Numbered from the stretch's first letter, positions 18,898-28,104 are shown. The stretch: 64,000 nt of DNA from Chitinophaga pinensis (GCA_945876095.1 CAMCMP010000016.1:19538-83537), one strand, 5' to 3'. Notes: generated from the sequence alone by a model not told the origin. A program made the numbers and translations.

Positions 18898-19485
18898 CTA
18901 TTCTTCTAAATATCCCCAATCCTTTCTTAGCGTATCTAAGTGTTCCCCTTTTAGCTTGGGTTGATCATAATGGCCAGCAATTGATTTCTGTCTAAATGCT
19001 TCATACAAAGTAACTGCACAGGCAACGGAAATATTTAATGACTTAATTATACCTACCTGCGGAATAATAAAATTCCCATCTGCCATCGCAATAATTTCAT
19101 CACTTACCCCGCTATGTTCATTTCCAAAAACCAATGCTACTGATTGAGTTAAATTTAACTCATGTAATCCAACTGCATCGGTACTTAAATGAGTGGTATA
19201 AATTTTATTGTAATTCTTACGCAATGCTTCAAAACAAGCTTGTGGATCTGTAAATTGATGGATTGTCAACCATTTAGCAGCACTAGAGGAGCTTTTTTCA
19301 CCCCATTTTCTGTGAGGAGGAATTTTATGATTTAAGATATAGATATCCTGAATGCCAACAGCATCACAGGTTCGCATAACCGCCGAAATATTGTGAGGAT
19401 CAAATACGTTTTCTAAAACTACCGTAATATCTGGTTGTCGTTTATTTAAAACTGAAGTAAGTCGCACATCTCTTTGCGGTGTCAT
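18898..19485 (-). CDS. trmH: TrmH-family (SpoU) RNA 2'-O-ribose methyltransferase
   Basis: A 195-residue SPOUT methylase, probably forming 2'-O-methylguanosine at tRNA position 18. Motif 1 is VVLENVFDPHNISAVMRTCDA with the catalytic arginine, motif 2 is LVFGNEHSGVSDE, and motif 3 is IPQVGIIKSLNISVACAV, building the knotted SAM site. It has no extra N-terminal RNA-binding domain and little C-terminal extension, which fits TrmH rather than RlmB. Target (tRNA or rRNA) is inferred from the small size; the family is certain. Confidence 0.85.
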   Translation of the reverse strand: MTPQRDVRLTSVLNKRQPDITVVLENVFDPHNISAVMRTCDAVGIQDIYILNHKIPPHRKWGEKSSSSAAKWLTIHQFTDPQACFEALRKNYNKIYTTHLSTDAVGLHELNLTQSVALVFGNEHSGVSDEIIAMADGNFIIPQVGIIKSLNISVACAVTLYEAFRQKSIAGHYDQPKLKGEHLDTLRKDWGYLEE

Positions 19486-19611
19486 GTTGATAAAATATAC
19501 TGCAAATTTAGGTTAATTTAACTCTCCCATAAATTATTGTGATAGGATTAAATGAATTTAATTTGATTTAAATTTTTCTTTAAAAAATTTAGCTAAAAGT
19601 GAAGACCAAAG

Positions 19612-20721
19612 TTATAATCGGAAAAATATTTTCTTTTGATAAAGAAAATAACATAAACCCCAATCAAGTAAAATAATTAAAAAACAAGCTGAAATTGAAA
19701 TAATTATTTCGGGAATATTTAGTAAACTCAATAATCCATTGGTTAGTAATTTTATAAAATGATTTAACCAACCACCTCCTGCAGTTTCAAAAAATAGGTA
19801 AATGAAAATTGAATTCATTGACAATACTTTAAAAAAGAAGATATTGGTATAGTTTTTTTTGTCGATAATATAATAACAAGCAGCAAAAGCTAATAAACAC
19901 CATCCTAGAGATACAATGGTAAAGGAACTAGTTGCAATCCTCTTAATAATTGGGGTGATTTGAAAAAAATCCATTGAATATCCCAGTAGTAAAAACGTAC
20001 AACCTGTAATAATTAAAGTTTTTAATAAACTATTCCTTTTATCCAATATTAATTTACCCACTAAAGCTCCAGCGATGGTATGAACCGCCGTTGGTATACA
20101 ATTGATGGCAACCCAACCTCCTCTGCTGGTCTTATTCATCAAAATTAAATCTACATAATTACCAAAATTATGATGATTGGTAAACGTAAGGTTATAACCT
20201 GGAATGTTCATAAAACGATACAGTATTTCAGTGAGTAGTAATAATAAAACACAGAAAATTATTTGAGTAGAATATTTCCATTGAAATATGAAATAGGCTA
20301 ATAGGAGCGTAAAAGAAAGTTGGGTTAACACATTCCATAATTCAAAGGATAATCCAGTTTCTTTGACTGCATAAACGAGTACTCCCCAGAAAAACAACCA
20401 TCCTGAACGTTTGAGCATTTTTATAGTGATAGTATTTTTGGATACTCCCTTTTTCTGCAAACTAGTTACTGAAAAAGCCATTGCAGTTCCTGCTATAAAC
20501 ATAAAGCCAGGTTGAATTAAATCCCAAAATCTCAATCCATTCCATGGATGGTGTTGAAATTGAATAAAGAAATTTTCGAGTGGACCTCCTTTTGAATTGA
20601 GATATAAAATTTTAAAAAAACCAGTACTTTCCGTTACCAATAAAAACATGATAAGTCCTCTTAAAAAATCGAGTGACAAAAGTCGCTTACTCAAATCTTC
20701 AGAACTTAATTGGGTAGACAT
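19612..20721 (-). CDS. DUF5009 membrane acyltransferase, HGSNAT-like
   Basis: A 369-residue protein with about ten membrane spans. The first loop, KRLLSLDFLRGLIMFLLV, and HHPWNGLRFWDLIQPGFMFIAGTAMAFS match the heparan-alpha-glucosaminide N-acetyltransferase/DUF5009 group: the conserved D-x-x-R-G, the H-x-x-W-x-G-x-x-x-x-D and the P-x-F-x-F-I-x-G patterns are intact. Relatives are thought to move acetyl groups across the membrane onto amino sugars. It is the third gene of an operon after a GH109-type protein and a propeller glycosidase-like lipoprotein (26-nt gap), which supports a role with amino-sugar glycans. The reaction is not proven for the bacterial group. Confidence 0.75.
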   Translation of the reverse strand: MSTQLSSEDLSKRLLSLDFLRGLIMFLLVTESTGFFKILYLNSKGGPLENFFIQFQHHPWNGLRFWDLIQPGFMFIAGTAMAFSVTSLQKKGVSKNTITIKMLKRSGWLFFWGVLVYAVKETGLSFELWNVLTQLSFTLLLAYFIFQWKYSTQIIFCVLLLLLTEILYRFMNIPGYNLTFTNHHNFGNYVDLILMNKTSRGGWVAINCIPTAVHTIAGALVGKLILDKRNSLLKTLIITGCTFLLLGYSMDFFQITPIIKRIATSSFTIVSLGWCLLAFAACYYIIDKKNYTNIFFFKVLSMNSIFIYLFFETAGGGWLNHFIKLLTNGLLSLLNIPEIIISISACFLIILLDWGLCYFLYQKKIFFRL

Positions 20722-20747
20722 GCTATTTGGATTTTATTTTGGGACAA

Positions 20748-21662
20748 CTATTTATTATCCGATAAGAATAAATTCATTCTTCGATGCATGGTATATAATC
20801 TAAATTGATTACCATCATTTACTACTATTCCACTGGATTGATTATTACCAATAATTGGATTATTGAGATATTTTTTCCAATGAATTAAATCTTTTGAAAC
20901 AGCTATATTGATAGACCATTCATGCCAATCTTTAAAAGCAGATGCGTGATAATATCCATAATAAAGACCTTTGTACTTTATAACTTGATTCATTGCTACG
21001 GCAAATTGATCATATAAATCAGGTCCCATTTTTATTACTGGATCATCTTGAACATTCGTCCAAATGGTATGATCCTTAGAAGTTGCCAACCAAATTCCAC
21101 GATCATCTCTTTCGTAAAATAAATACCAAACTCCCTTTTCAATAATTACCGCTGGAGTACCAAATGCTCCTTTGCTAATAGGTTGTCCATTGGTTTGTCG
21201 AATGTCCAACTGACCCTTTTCTTGCCAATGAATCTTGTCCTTTGAAATGAGTAGATGAGCAGAATCTCCTTTTCCTTCTGCAAACATATAATAGTTGTCT
21301 TTGGATTTCACTACACACATATCTTCTACCCAATGAGCTTCGTGAACAGGATTTTGAGGATGTCTGGAAAAGCTAATCCCGTCTGTAGAAGTTGCATAGC
21401 CAAGTGATCTATTACCATCATTTTTTTCGTATCCAGTGTACCATAAATGATAAATATTATCCTCTCTAATGATATAACCTCTTTCACGCATTTGCTTATC
21501 CCAGGTATCTTTTCCTGTTCCAGAAAATAATGGATTACTTTTATAAGCTACAAAATGAACTAATTCTTTAGGAAAAATATTTTCAGTAGAAGTAGTAATA
21601 GTTTTGGTATTTCTACATTGTAAAGCACTAATTGCCAAAATTAAAAGATACCTACATTTCAT
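20748..21662 (-). CDS. Five-bladed beta-propeller glycosidase-like lipoprotein
   Basis: A 304-residue exported protein. The N-terminus (MKCRYLLILAISALQCRN) is a lipoprotein-like signal with a cysteine at residue 16. The body has repeated propeller blades typical of glycoside hydrolase clans with GH43, GH117 and GH130: HLWYTGYEKNDGNRSLGYAT followed by DGISF, YYMFAEGKG, LISKDKIHWQEKG, GVWYLFYERDDRGIWLAT and IAVSKDLIHWKKY. I cannot place it in one GH family or name the catalytic acids with certainty. The operon position after a GH109-type gene (12-nt gap) suggests it trims a glycan released or exposed by that enzyme. Confidence 0.7.
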   Translation of the reverse strand: MKCRYLLILAISALQCRNTKTITTSTENIFPKELVHFVAYKSNPLFSGTGKDTWDKQMRERGYIIREDNIYHLWYTGYEKNDGNRSLGYATSTDGISFSRHPQNPVHEAHWVEDMCVVKSKDNYYMFAEGKGDSAHLLISKDKIHWQEKGQLDIRQTNGQPISKGAFGTPAVIIEKGVWYLFYERDDRGIWLATSKDHTIWTNVQDDPVIKMGPDLYDQFAVAMNQVIKYKGLYYGYYHASAFKDWHEWSINIAVSKDLIHWKKYLNNPIIGNNQSSGIVVNDGNQFRLYTMHRRMNLFLSDNK

Positions 21663-21674
21663 TGGGAGTAAGAT

Positions 21675-23030
21675 TTAAAATTCATCATTCAAACAAAATA
21701 CTGGTTTACGATACATCCATTGGCCATTGGTGAAATCAGGGAAATCAATTGTTTGATTTCCTAATTCAATGGACTGTTCACTAAGTGCAGTAATTGCACT
21801 CCAGCTTGCTGCATCATAAACATCCATTGGCGTAGGAGTTTTCCTTTTGATCGATTCAATAAATGCGTGTAATACAAAGAAGTCCATGCCACCATGTCCT
21901 GCATCAACAGATTCTTTTACCCATCTTTTCCATAAAGGGTGGTCGTTTTTCTCAAGCCAATCTTTTGCATCATCCCATTGGTGTGCCTTAGCTGATTTTC
22001 CTTCTAAATAAATACTATTATTTACATCCATCCATAATCCTTCAGTTCCCTGAACCCTAAATCCAAGTGAATAGGGTCTGGGTAAATTAGTATCATGCTG
22101 TAACAAAATGGTTTCGCCATTAACGCAACGAATAGAGGTAGTTACTATATCTCCCAGTTTAAAATTAACTTTTGCACTCGGATGATTTTCGCCACCTAAT
22201 TTCACAACATAATCATGAAGACCTCTTGTTTTAGAAGAAAATGAGCAAAGGGATTGAAATCTATTTCCTCTGTTGATGTTAATATAATTTGCAATTGGCC
22301 CTATTCCATGTGTAGGATATAAATCACCATTTCTATGAATGGCATGTTCCGTTCGCCATCTTGCTTCCGATAAACCTTTAGCCCCAAATTCAACACCATA
22401 ACCATGAACATGTTTACCATCATTGAATTTCACATCTCTTAAATCATGTTGATACCCACCTTGTAAATGAATGATCTCACCAAATAATCCTTGTCTTACC
22501 ATATTCAAAACCGCCATTACATCTCTACGATAGCATACATTTTCGAGCATCATTACTTGTGCCTTGTATTTTTCAGCAGCTCGCACTACTTCCCAGTGGT
22601 CTTCTAAAGTAATACCAATGACAACTTCAGAGCCTACATATTTTATTCCTGCCTCCAAGCAACCTATGATCATCGGTTTATGCCATTCCCATGGCGTAGC
22701 TATAATGATACCATCTAGTGCTGTTTTTTCAACCATCTTTTTCCAGTTGAATTCATCACCAAGGAAATTCTCAGGAATAGGTTTGCCTTTTGTTTTAAAT
22801 AATTCATTGGCTAAATTGATACACCTACTATCAATGTCACTGATAGCAACAATCTCAATATCATTTCTTAATAATAAATTTTTTAAATGACCTCTTCCAC
22901 GTTGTCCTACCCCTATAATACCTAGTTTAATTGAAGCAGAAGGGCTTCTTGAAAAAATTTCAATGTTCGGTTGAATGGCAAATGCGGCTGTTGCAAGACT
23001 TGCATTTTTCACAAATTCATTTCGTTTCAT
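21675..23030 (-). CDS. Gfo/Idh/MocA-type glycosidase, GH109 family (alpha-N-acetylgalactosaminidase-like)
   Basis: A 451-residue protein of the NAD-dependent oxidoreductase fold. It carries an export-type leader (KRNEFVKNASLATAAFA, Tat-like but with KR rather than RR), the Rossmann motif KLGIIGVGQRGRGHLKN, and long stretches typical of GH109: MLENVCYRRDVMAVLNMVR-type sequence, HLQGGYQHDLRD, VEFGAKGLSEARWRTEH, NGDLYPTHGIGP and HGGMDFFVL. GH109 enzymes cleave terminal alpha-GalNAc (or related sugars) using bound NAD by an oxidation-elimination route. Length matches characterised members (about 440-450). It heads a three-gene operon. Family placement is good; sugar specificity is inferred. Confidence 0.85.
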   Translation of the reverse strand: MKRNEFVKNASLATAAFAIQPNIEIFSRSPSASIKLGIIGVGQRGRGHLKNLLLRNDIEIVAISDIDSRCINLANELFKTKGKPIPENFLGDEFNWKKMVEKTALDGIIIATPWEWHKPMIIGCLEAGIKYVGSEVVIGITLEDHWEVVRAAEKYKAQVMMLENVCYRRDVMAVLNMVRQGLFGEIIHLQGGYQHDLRDVKFNDGKHVHGYGVEFGAKGLSEARWRTEHAIHRNGDLYPTHGIGPIANYININRGNRFQSLCSFSSKTRGLHDYVVKLGGENHPSAKVNFKLGDIVTTSIRCVNGETILLQHDTNLPRPYSLGFRVQGTEGLWMDVNNSIYLEGKSAKAHQWDDAKDWLEKNDHPLWKRWVKESVDAGHGGMDFFVLHAFIESIKRKTPTPMDVYDAASWSAITALSEQSIELGNQTIDFPDFTNGQWMYRKPVFCLNDEF

Positions 23031-23159
23031 AGTAATGTCTTAAGTAGAAAAATTATTAACTAGATTATTGATGTTAAATATAAATAAATAAAGAACGTAT
23101 AAGTTTATTTATAATAAAATAGTTCAATCAGCTATAATTTTTAATAGCATACATTTAAA

Positions 23160-23193
23160 TAAAAAACCAGCTTTTAAATAATTAAAAGCTGGT
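23160..23193 (-). terminator. Rho-independent terminator of amt
   Basis: On the minus strand a perfect 11-bp stem (ACCAGCTTTTA, 23183-23193, with its complement at 23166-23176), a six-base loop and a T run follow the amt stop by about 28 nt. Confidence 0.88.
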
Positions 23194-23220
23194 AGCAGAA
23201 AAAAGTAGTTTAAAAATAAT

Positions 23221-24444
23221 TTAAATTTTTTCAATATCTCTAGCAGTTTCACCATGGTAAGAAGAATCTAATCCTTGTTCTTCTTCTTCGGCTGTAACTT
23301 TTACTCGTGTTATTTTATTTATCAATACGAGCATTAAATAGGTAAATATAAATGCATAGATAGAGGTGCCTACTACTGCAATTAATTCTTTCATAAAAAA
23401 GTCAGTTCCACCAAAAAATAAACCGTTTGCACCATTGGGATTAATTGCTTTAGTAGCAAATAATCCAAGTAATATAGTACCTAACAAACCACCTACACCA
23501 TGAATTCCCCAAACATCTAATGCATCATCCCAGCCCATTTTATTTTTTAATTTAACGGCTGCATAACAAACAATGGAGGCCAAAATGCCTGTTACAAAAG
23601 CCATTTCATAGGTTATGTAACCAGCGGCAGGTGTAACAGTAGCCAACCCTGCTATTGAGCCAGTTAGTAGTCCAGCAAAAGTAGGTCTCTTGTTACCAGT
23701 CGTCCATTCAATAGCAAGCCAAGTTACAGCTGCTACCGAAGCAGAAATATCTGTATTTATAAATGCCAATGAGGTAATTCCATTTACTTGTAATTCACTT
23801 CCGGCATTGAATCCATACCATCCAAACCATAATAAGGCAGTTCCGATAGCCATCAGAGGTAAATTATTTGGACGCGTATTCATAGATCTACGTTTTCCTA
23901 CATAAATAACTGAAGCAAGAGCTGCAAAGCCTGCTGTAGCATGAACTGTAATACCACCTGCGAAATCTAAGACACCCCATTTTGCCAATAACCCATTTCC
24001 CCAAATCATATGAACAAAAGGATAATAAACAAGTATTTGCCAAAAAGTAAGAAAAATAAAATAAGCTTTAAAGGTAATCCTGTTGGCAAATGCACCAGTT
24101 ATTAGAGCGGGTGTAATTATTGCAAACATCATTTGATAGGCTATGAACACTATTTCTGGGAAGCGTTTATCATCAGAATATAAGGTATCTGGAAGTACCC
24201 CATGATAGAAAGCTTTATCTAGGTTTCCAATGATACCGCCCTCGCCTCCACTAAAACATAATGAATAACCAAAAATGAACCAAAGTACAGATGTCCATCC
24301 CATGGACACAAAACTTTGAATCATGACATTGAGTATATTTTTTTTACAAGCTAGTCCACCGTAAAAAAAGGCAAGTCCTGGCGTCATTAGCATAACCAAA
24401 CTGGTTGCTAGCAGCATAAATGCTGTTAATCCTGTGTCAAGCAT
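23221..24444 (-). CDS. amt: Ammonium transporter
   Basis: A 407-residue Amt/MEP/Rh channel with about 11 membrane spans that takes up ammonium. Landmarks are FFYGGLACKKNILNVMIQS in the first span pair, WFIFGYSLCFS, GAFANRITFKAYF, DFAGGITVHATAGFAALA (with the first pore histidine) and DVWGIHGVGGLLGTILLGLF (with the second pore histidine). The cytosolic tail is short. No GlnK/PII gene lies beside it, which is unusual for bacterial amt. It is transcribed alone, with its own terminator, and faces a 650-bp spacer. Confidence 0.93.
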   Translation of the reverse strand: MLDTGLTAFMLLATSLVMLMTPGLAFFYGGLACKKNILNVMIQSFVSMGWTSVLWFIFGYSLCFSGGEGGIIGNLDKAFYHGVLPDTLYSDDKRFPEIVFIAYQMMFAIITPALITGAFANRITFKAYFIFLTFWQILVYYPFVHMIWGNGLLAKWGVLDFAGGITVHATAGFAALASVIYVGKRRSMNTRPNNLPLMAIGTALLWFGWYGFNAGSELQVNGITSLAFINTDISASVAAVTWLAIEWTTGNKRPTFAGLLTGSIAGLATVTPAAGYITYEMAFVTGILASIVCYAAVKLKNKMGWDDALDVWGIHGVGGLLGTILLGLFATKAINPNGANGLFFGGTDFFMKELIAVVGTSIYAFIFTYLMLVLINKITRVKVTAEEEEQGLDSSYHGETARDIEKI

Positions 24445-25093
24445 CGTTTATTTTTTTAGAAAGAGTAAATATATACTTTAACTAGACATCTATCATATTT
24501 AAATAAACAGTATGTGAATATAAATAAGCAAATATTAATAAATATTGAAATAATGGTTTAAAAAACATGAAATTTTTAAGAGATTAGCTTAAAATTAAAT
24601 ACTCTATGTAAAAATTATTTATTAAACTAATAAAAATGTGGAAAGATTTCATATTATGTTTGTACAAATATTAAATTTTCTTCAATAAAAACCTCCAATG
24701 CGCTATATCATTGGGGGGGTATTTTTTGATATGATAGATGTTTACAAAGGATTTATATTTATTGACTCTTTTTTAGTTTCTGATAATTTTAATTTTTTAT
24801 AAAAATATTTCAAAAATTGATACTTTATATTGAATATAAACGATTTCCAGTTTTACTTCAATGACTTCCAGCGTTTTAATAACTACTTCTACTTTAATCC
24901 TCATAGGTTCACCTGCCAATTAATGATAAGGAAGTTTATATTTTTTATTTTGACCTTAAATCATTTGTATTATATATTAAATAATATTAATTTGTGAAAA
25001 TTAAGGCACTAAAAACTGCCTATACCCTTTTTTAAACAGAATGCAACTAGTTTGTTATGGGGGTAAACAAGTCATTCAAATAAATATTAAAAA
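24445..25093. other. 650-bp spacer between amt and a lipoprotein gene
   Basis: No protein-coding frame of credible length is seen. It holds the amt leader, a possible small-RNA unit (24655-24730, listed separately) and an AT-rich stretch up to the lipoprotein gene. No tRNA-like or repeat structure is visible in the rest. Confidence 0.5.
24655..24730 (+). ncRNA. Candidate small RNA with -7 box and terminator-like hairpin
   Basis: TATGTTTG at 24655-24662 matches the Bacteroidota -7 element. About 30 nt later a 9-bp stem (24692-24700 with 24709-24717, one G-T pair), capped by CGCTATAT, is followed by a T-rich run (ATTTTTTG). This reads as promoter, about 60-nt transcript, terminator. No TTG is found 19-21 nt upstream of the box, so the promoter is weak or absent. 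The hairpin also has a T run when read on the minus strand, so it might instead belong to the amt leader. It is a hypothesis only. Confidence 0.3.
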
Positions 25094-25732
25094 ATGAAAT
25101 TAACAATCTTACTTCTCCTCTTCTTGATATCACTTTTTAGTTCTTGTGTACAATGTAAATTAATAACAGTTTCATCTGAAAATATCCCCTTAAGATTTAA
25201 GGGGTATGAATTTGAAAATGATAGCATACGTATTAATTATCGTTTTTGGGGTTATAAAGGGAAAATGGAATTTGATATATACAATAAAACAGATGTAACA
25301 CTCTATTTTGACTGGAAAATTTCTGCTTTTATACCCAATGACAAAATGATAAGTTATTACGAAGACTTAACTAATATAGAAGGAGTTAAGTATACTTACC
25401 GACAATATAGATCATCAGGAACTAACATTGCTAAAAGAGTAGCTAAAAACCAGGAGCGAATAGGTGTAGTACCACCGCATTCATTAATAACCAATAGCCA
25501 ATATAAACTAGTAAAAAAATATGTTGAAGTGTTTCAGAATGGAATTTTTAATAATGTGAATACCCCGCTTCGGTTCAGAAACTATTTAACCTTTTCAACA
25601 AATGAAAAGTTTGATGGGAAAGTTTCTACAATAGATAATATTTTTTTTGTATCTGAAATCAAAAAGATTTCCTTTAACAAAGCCAATTTTTACAAAGGCC
25701 CTACTGTCTTTTATGCTTCATATGATTTTTAA
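25094..25732 (+). CDS. Hypothetical lipoprotein
   Basis: A 212-residue protein with a lipoprotein signal (LLLLFLISLFSSC, cysteine at residue 18). The mature part is rich in aromatic residues and beta-strand-like (YDFDIYNKTD-type segments such as MEFDIYNKTDVTLYFDWK) and resembles no family I can name. It has no enzyme motif. Spaced away from both neighbours, it is probably a single-gene unit. It is likely anchored in the outer or inner membrane facing the periplasm. Confidence 0.6.
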   Translation: MKLTILLLLFLISLFSSCVQCKLITVSSENIPLRFKGYEFENDSIRINYRFWGYKGKMEFDIYNKTDVTLYFDWKISAFIPNDKMISYYEDLTNIEGVKYTYRQYRSSGTNIAKRVAKNQERIGVVPPHSLITNSQYKLVKKYVEVFQNGIFNNVNTPLRFRNYLTFSTNEKFDGKVSTIDNIFFVSEIKKISFNKANFYKGPTVFYASYDF

Positions 25733-25816
25733 AGTAAAAAGAAAGATAAACTTACAAACTAAGGGTTTGGTATTATCTTAAAAAAATGCGCCCCAATCTA
25801 TCACCTCATCACCCAA

Positions 25817-25855
25817 ACAAAAAATGCAAACAATTGAAAACCAACTGTTTGCATT
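25817..25855 (-). terminator. Rho-independent terminator of tRNA-Ser
   Basis: On the minus strand AATGCAAACA (25846-25855) pairs perfectly with the arm at 25823-25832, and a T run follows. It begins 7 nt after the tRNA CCA end. Confidence 0.8.
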
Positions 25856-25861
25856 AATAAG

Positions 25862-25949
25862 TGGCGGAGAGTTAGGGATTCGAACCCCAGGACCTGTTAC
25901 AGTCAACAGTTTTCAAGACTGCCGCAATCGACCGCTCTGCCAACTCTCC
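25862..25949 (-). tRNA. tRNA-Ser (TGA anticodon)
   Basis: The minus strand folds into a class II tRNA: acceptor stem GGAGAGT/ACTCTCC, discriminator G, encoded CCA (25862-25864), anticodon loop TTGAAAA with TGA, and a long variable arm (GTTGACTGTAACAG region) typical of tRNA-Ser. The T-loop GTTCGAATC is present. It has its own promoter and terminator. Confidence 0.95.
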
Positions 25950-25953
25950 GGCG

Positions 25954-25985
25954 CAAAAGTACGGGTTGAATTTTTTTAAGCCAAA
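25954..25985 (-). promoter_or_regulatory. Bacteroidota-type promoter of tRNA-Ser
   Basis: On the minus strand TTTG (25982-25985), a 20-nt gap, then TACTTTTG (25954-25961) fit the consensus exactly. It lies between the end of mutS2 and the tRNA, showing that the tRNA is not dependent on the mutS2 transcript. Confidence 0.78.
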
Positions 25986-25989
25986 ATAT

Positions 25990-28104
25990 TTACAAATTTA
26001 TTTGTTCTATATCCTTGTCTTTTACAACCACTAAATCCTTTAAGTCAACAGTGATGGGCATTACACCGACTTGAAGCACACATTTTTTTCCTCTAATTTC
26101 TTTTACAATACCTACTTGGCGGTTCTGTTTCATCCTTACTTTATTGCCAATTTGGATTTCCCCTCCTATTTCTATGAATTTTTCATTGCCTTTTTTTGTA
26201 TTTTTTTCCTTAACAATTCTTTCTTTTTGGTTAAATAAGAGGGCATGTATCATTTTTACTACCTTATCTTTATCTTCTGTTTTGCGCCATTCTATTACCA
26301 TTGATTTTAACCTTCGTTCCATATCTTTCACATAAGATAATTTATCCTCTGTAATTAAATGCTGATATTTTAATCGTTCAACTTCTTGTAAATGCTTTTC
26401 CTTGTCCATTACCAGCTGCATTTCCTTTTTTAGGCGCTCATTTTCTTTCAATAAAATAAATAATTCTTTTTTTTCCATATCTATTTTTTGAAGATCCTGT
26501 TCAGTTCGGTTAAGCAATTTATCTAATGTAAAATGATCCTCATCCACCAGCGTCCTTGCTTTTTCGATGAGTCGTTTTTCTAATCCAATTCTCTCGGCTA
26601 TAGAAAAAGTATAGGAACTACCTGGTTTACCCACCACTAATTTATAGAGTGGTAATAAATTCTTTTCATCAAATTGCATAGCACCATTGATAATTCCGGC
26701 AACTTTATTGGCCATTACCTTCAAATTCAAGTAATGGGTAGTCACAATACCAAAGGAATGTTTGTGTGCTAGCTCTTCCATAATCACTTCTGCAAAAGCT
26801 CCCCCCAAATTGGGATCACTTCCGCTTCCCAACTCATCAATGAAAAACAAAGTTTTACCATTGGCATTTTCCATAAAATGTTTCATATTCTTCAAATGGG
26901 AAGAATAGGTGCTCAACTCAAATTCTAGGCTTTGAGTGTCTCCAATATGAATCATGATTTGTTTGAAAATCCCCATCTCACTATCTGGATGAACCGGAAC
27001 TAGTAATCCACTTTGTAACATCAATTGTAAAAGACCTACTGTTTTTAATGTAACTGTTTTACCACCTGCATTCGGACCACTGATTACTAAAATTCTATTT
27101 TTATCATTTAAGGTAAGATTAATGGGTATAGTAGGCTTTTCATTGGTCTTATTATAAATCAGTAATAAAGGATGATAGGCCTGAATTAAATGTATATGCG
27201 CTTTGTCATGTACTTTGGGGTAATTTCCTCCCAATTGAATAGCCCATTTGGCTTTGGCATTAATAAAATCATATGTGCCAGCTATTTCATAATATGTTTT
27301 TAATAGTGGCGCATATGTGCTAAGATGATGAGTTAGCTGACGAAGAATTTTATAGACTTCTTTTCTTTCGTCGTTTTCAAGAGAAAAAATATCATTGTTG
27401 AGTTGGGTAGTTTCTTCAGGCTCAATAAAAGTTGTTTTTCTACTATCACTTTCACCATGTAAAATCCCTTTAATCATTCGCTTTTGCTCTGCAAAAACAG
27501 CCAATACCCTTCTACCGTTGATGAAACTTTCTTCAATATCTGCAAGGTATCCAAGCTTATTTAACTTGGAAATCATTTTATCGAAAATACGTCGTAACTC
27601 ATTTCTTTTTTTAAAAAGGTTCATACGTATTCCAGCCAAATCTTTGCTAGCACTATCTTTTACATTTCCTGACTCATCTAGAATTTCATCAATCAATGCC
27701 GTAATTGTTTTTTCAAAATAGGTATTTTCAATTACGTTAGAAAGTGCAGGGTAGGCAATCCTTCTTTCATTATCAAACCATCTAAATATACTTCCAGTAT
27801 TTTCTGTAAGCCTTCTAATATATAAAATTTGTTCACCACTAAGTACAGCACCAGCTATACCTAATAACTTTAATTCTTTGGAAATATTTAGTGTAAAATC
27901 ATTAGGGAAATTAAGTCCTGTTTGAAGCAGTAATTTATATTCATAACTCTGCCTTAATTCTAGATCAATAAATTCTTTTTTGGTATGGATTCGTAAATTA
28001 GCAGCCTTTTCTTTGGCATATTCGGATTTGCAATATTCAGCCAATAAGGTCTTCACCTTTTCGTACTCTAACTGTTGCAATGCTGATTCTGGAAAAAATT
28101 TCAT
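25990..28104 (-). CDS. mutS2: MutS2-type ATPase lacking the Smr domain
   Basis: A 704-residue MutS2 family protein. The core domain and long clamp helices occupy the first 330 residues. The ABC-type ATPase follows with SGPNAGGKTVTLKT (Walker A, near residue 340), STYSSHLKNM (signature region) and LFFIDELGSGSDPNLGG (Walker B). A long charged coiled coil then leads to a small beta domain (IQIGNKVRMKQNRQVGIVKEI). Most MutS2 proteins (about 780 residues) end in an Smr nuclease domain; here the chain stops before it. MutS2 acts on recombination intermediates or on collided ribosomes; without Smr it would need a separate nuclease. The frame is clean, so the short form looks natural. Confidence 0.87.
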   Translation of the reverse strand: MKFFPESALQQLEYEKVKTLLAEYCKSEYAKEKAANLRIHTKKEFIDLELRQSYEYKLLLQTGLNFPNDFTLNISKELKLLGIAGAVLSGEQILYIRRLTENTGSIFRWFDNERRIAYPALSNVIENTYFEKTITALIDEILDESGNVKDSASKDLAGIRMNLFKKRNELRRIFDKMISKLNKLGYLADIEESFINGRRVLAVFAEQKRMIKGILHGESDSRKTTFIEPEETTQLNNDIFSLENDERKEVYKILRQLTHHLSTYAPLLKTYYEIAGTYDFINAKAKWAIQLGGNYPKVHDKAHIHLIQAYHPLLLIYNKTNEKPTIPINLTLNDKNRILVISGPNAGGKTVTLKTVGLLQLMLQSGLLVPVHPDSEMGIFKQIMIHIGDTQSLEFELSTYSSHLKNMKHFMENANGKTLFFIDELGSGSDPNLGGAFAEVIMEELAHKHSFGIVTTHYLNLKVMANKVAGIINGAMQFDEKNLLPLYKLVVGKPGSSYTFSIAERIGLEKRLIEKARTLVDEDHFTLDKLLNRTEQDLQKIDMEKKELFILLKENERLKKEMQLVMDKEKHLQEVERLKYQHLITEDKLSYVKDMERRLKSMVIEWRKTEDKDKVVKMIHALLFNQKERIVKEKNTKKGNEKFIEIGGEIQIGNKVRMKQNRQVGIVKEIRGKKCVLQVGVMPITVDLKDLVVVKDKDIEQINL

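Noticed and set aside
20748..21662. Firm GH43, GH117 or GH130 assignment
   Set aside because: The propeller blades are clear, but I could not identify the catalytic acid residues that separate these families.
24692..24717. Riboswitch for amt
   Set aside because: Only one short stem is present and no known ligand-binding motif could be recognised.
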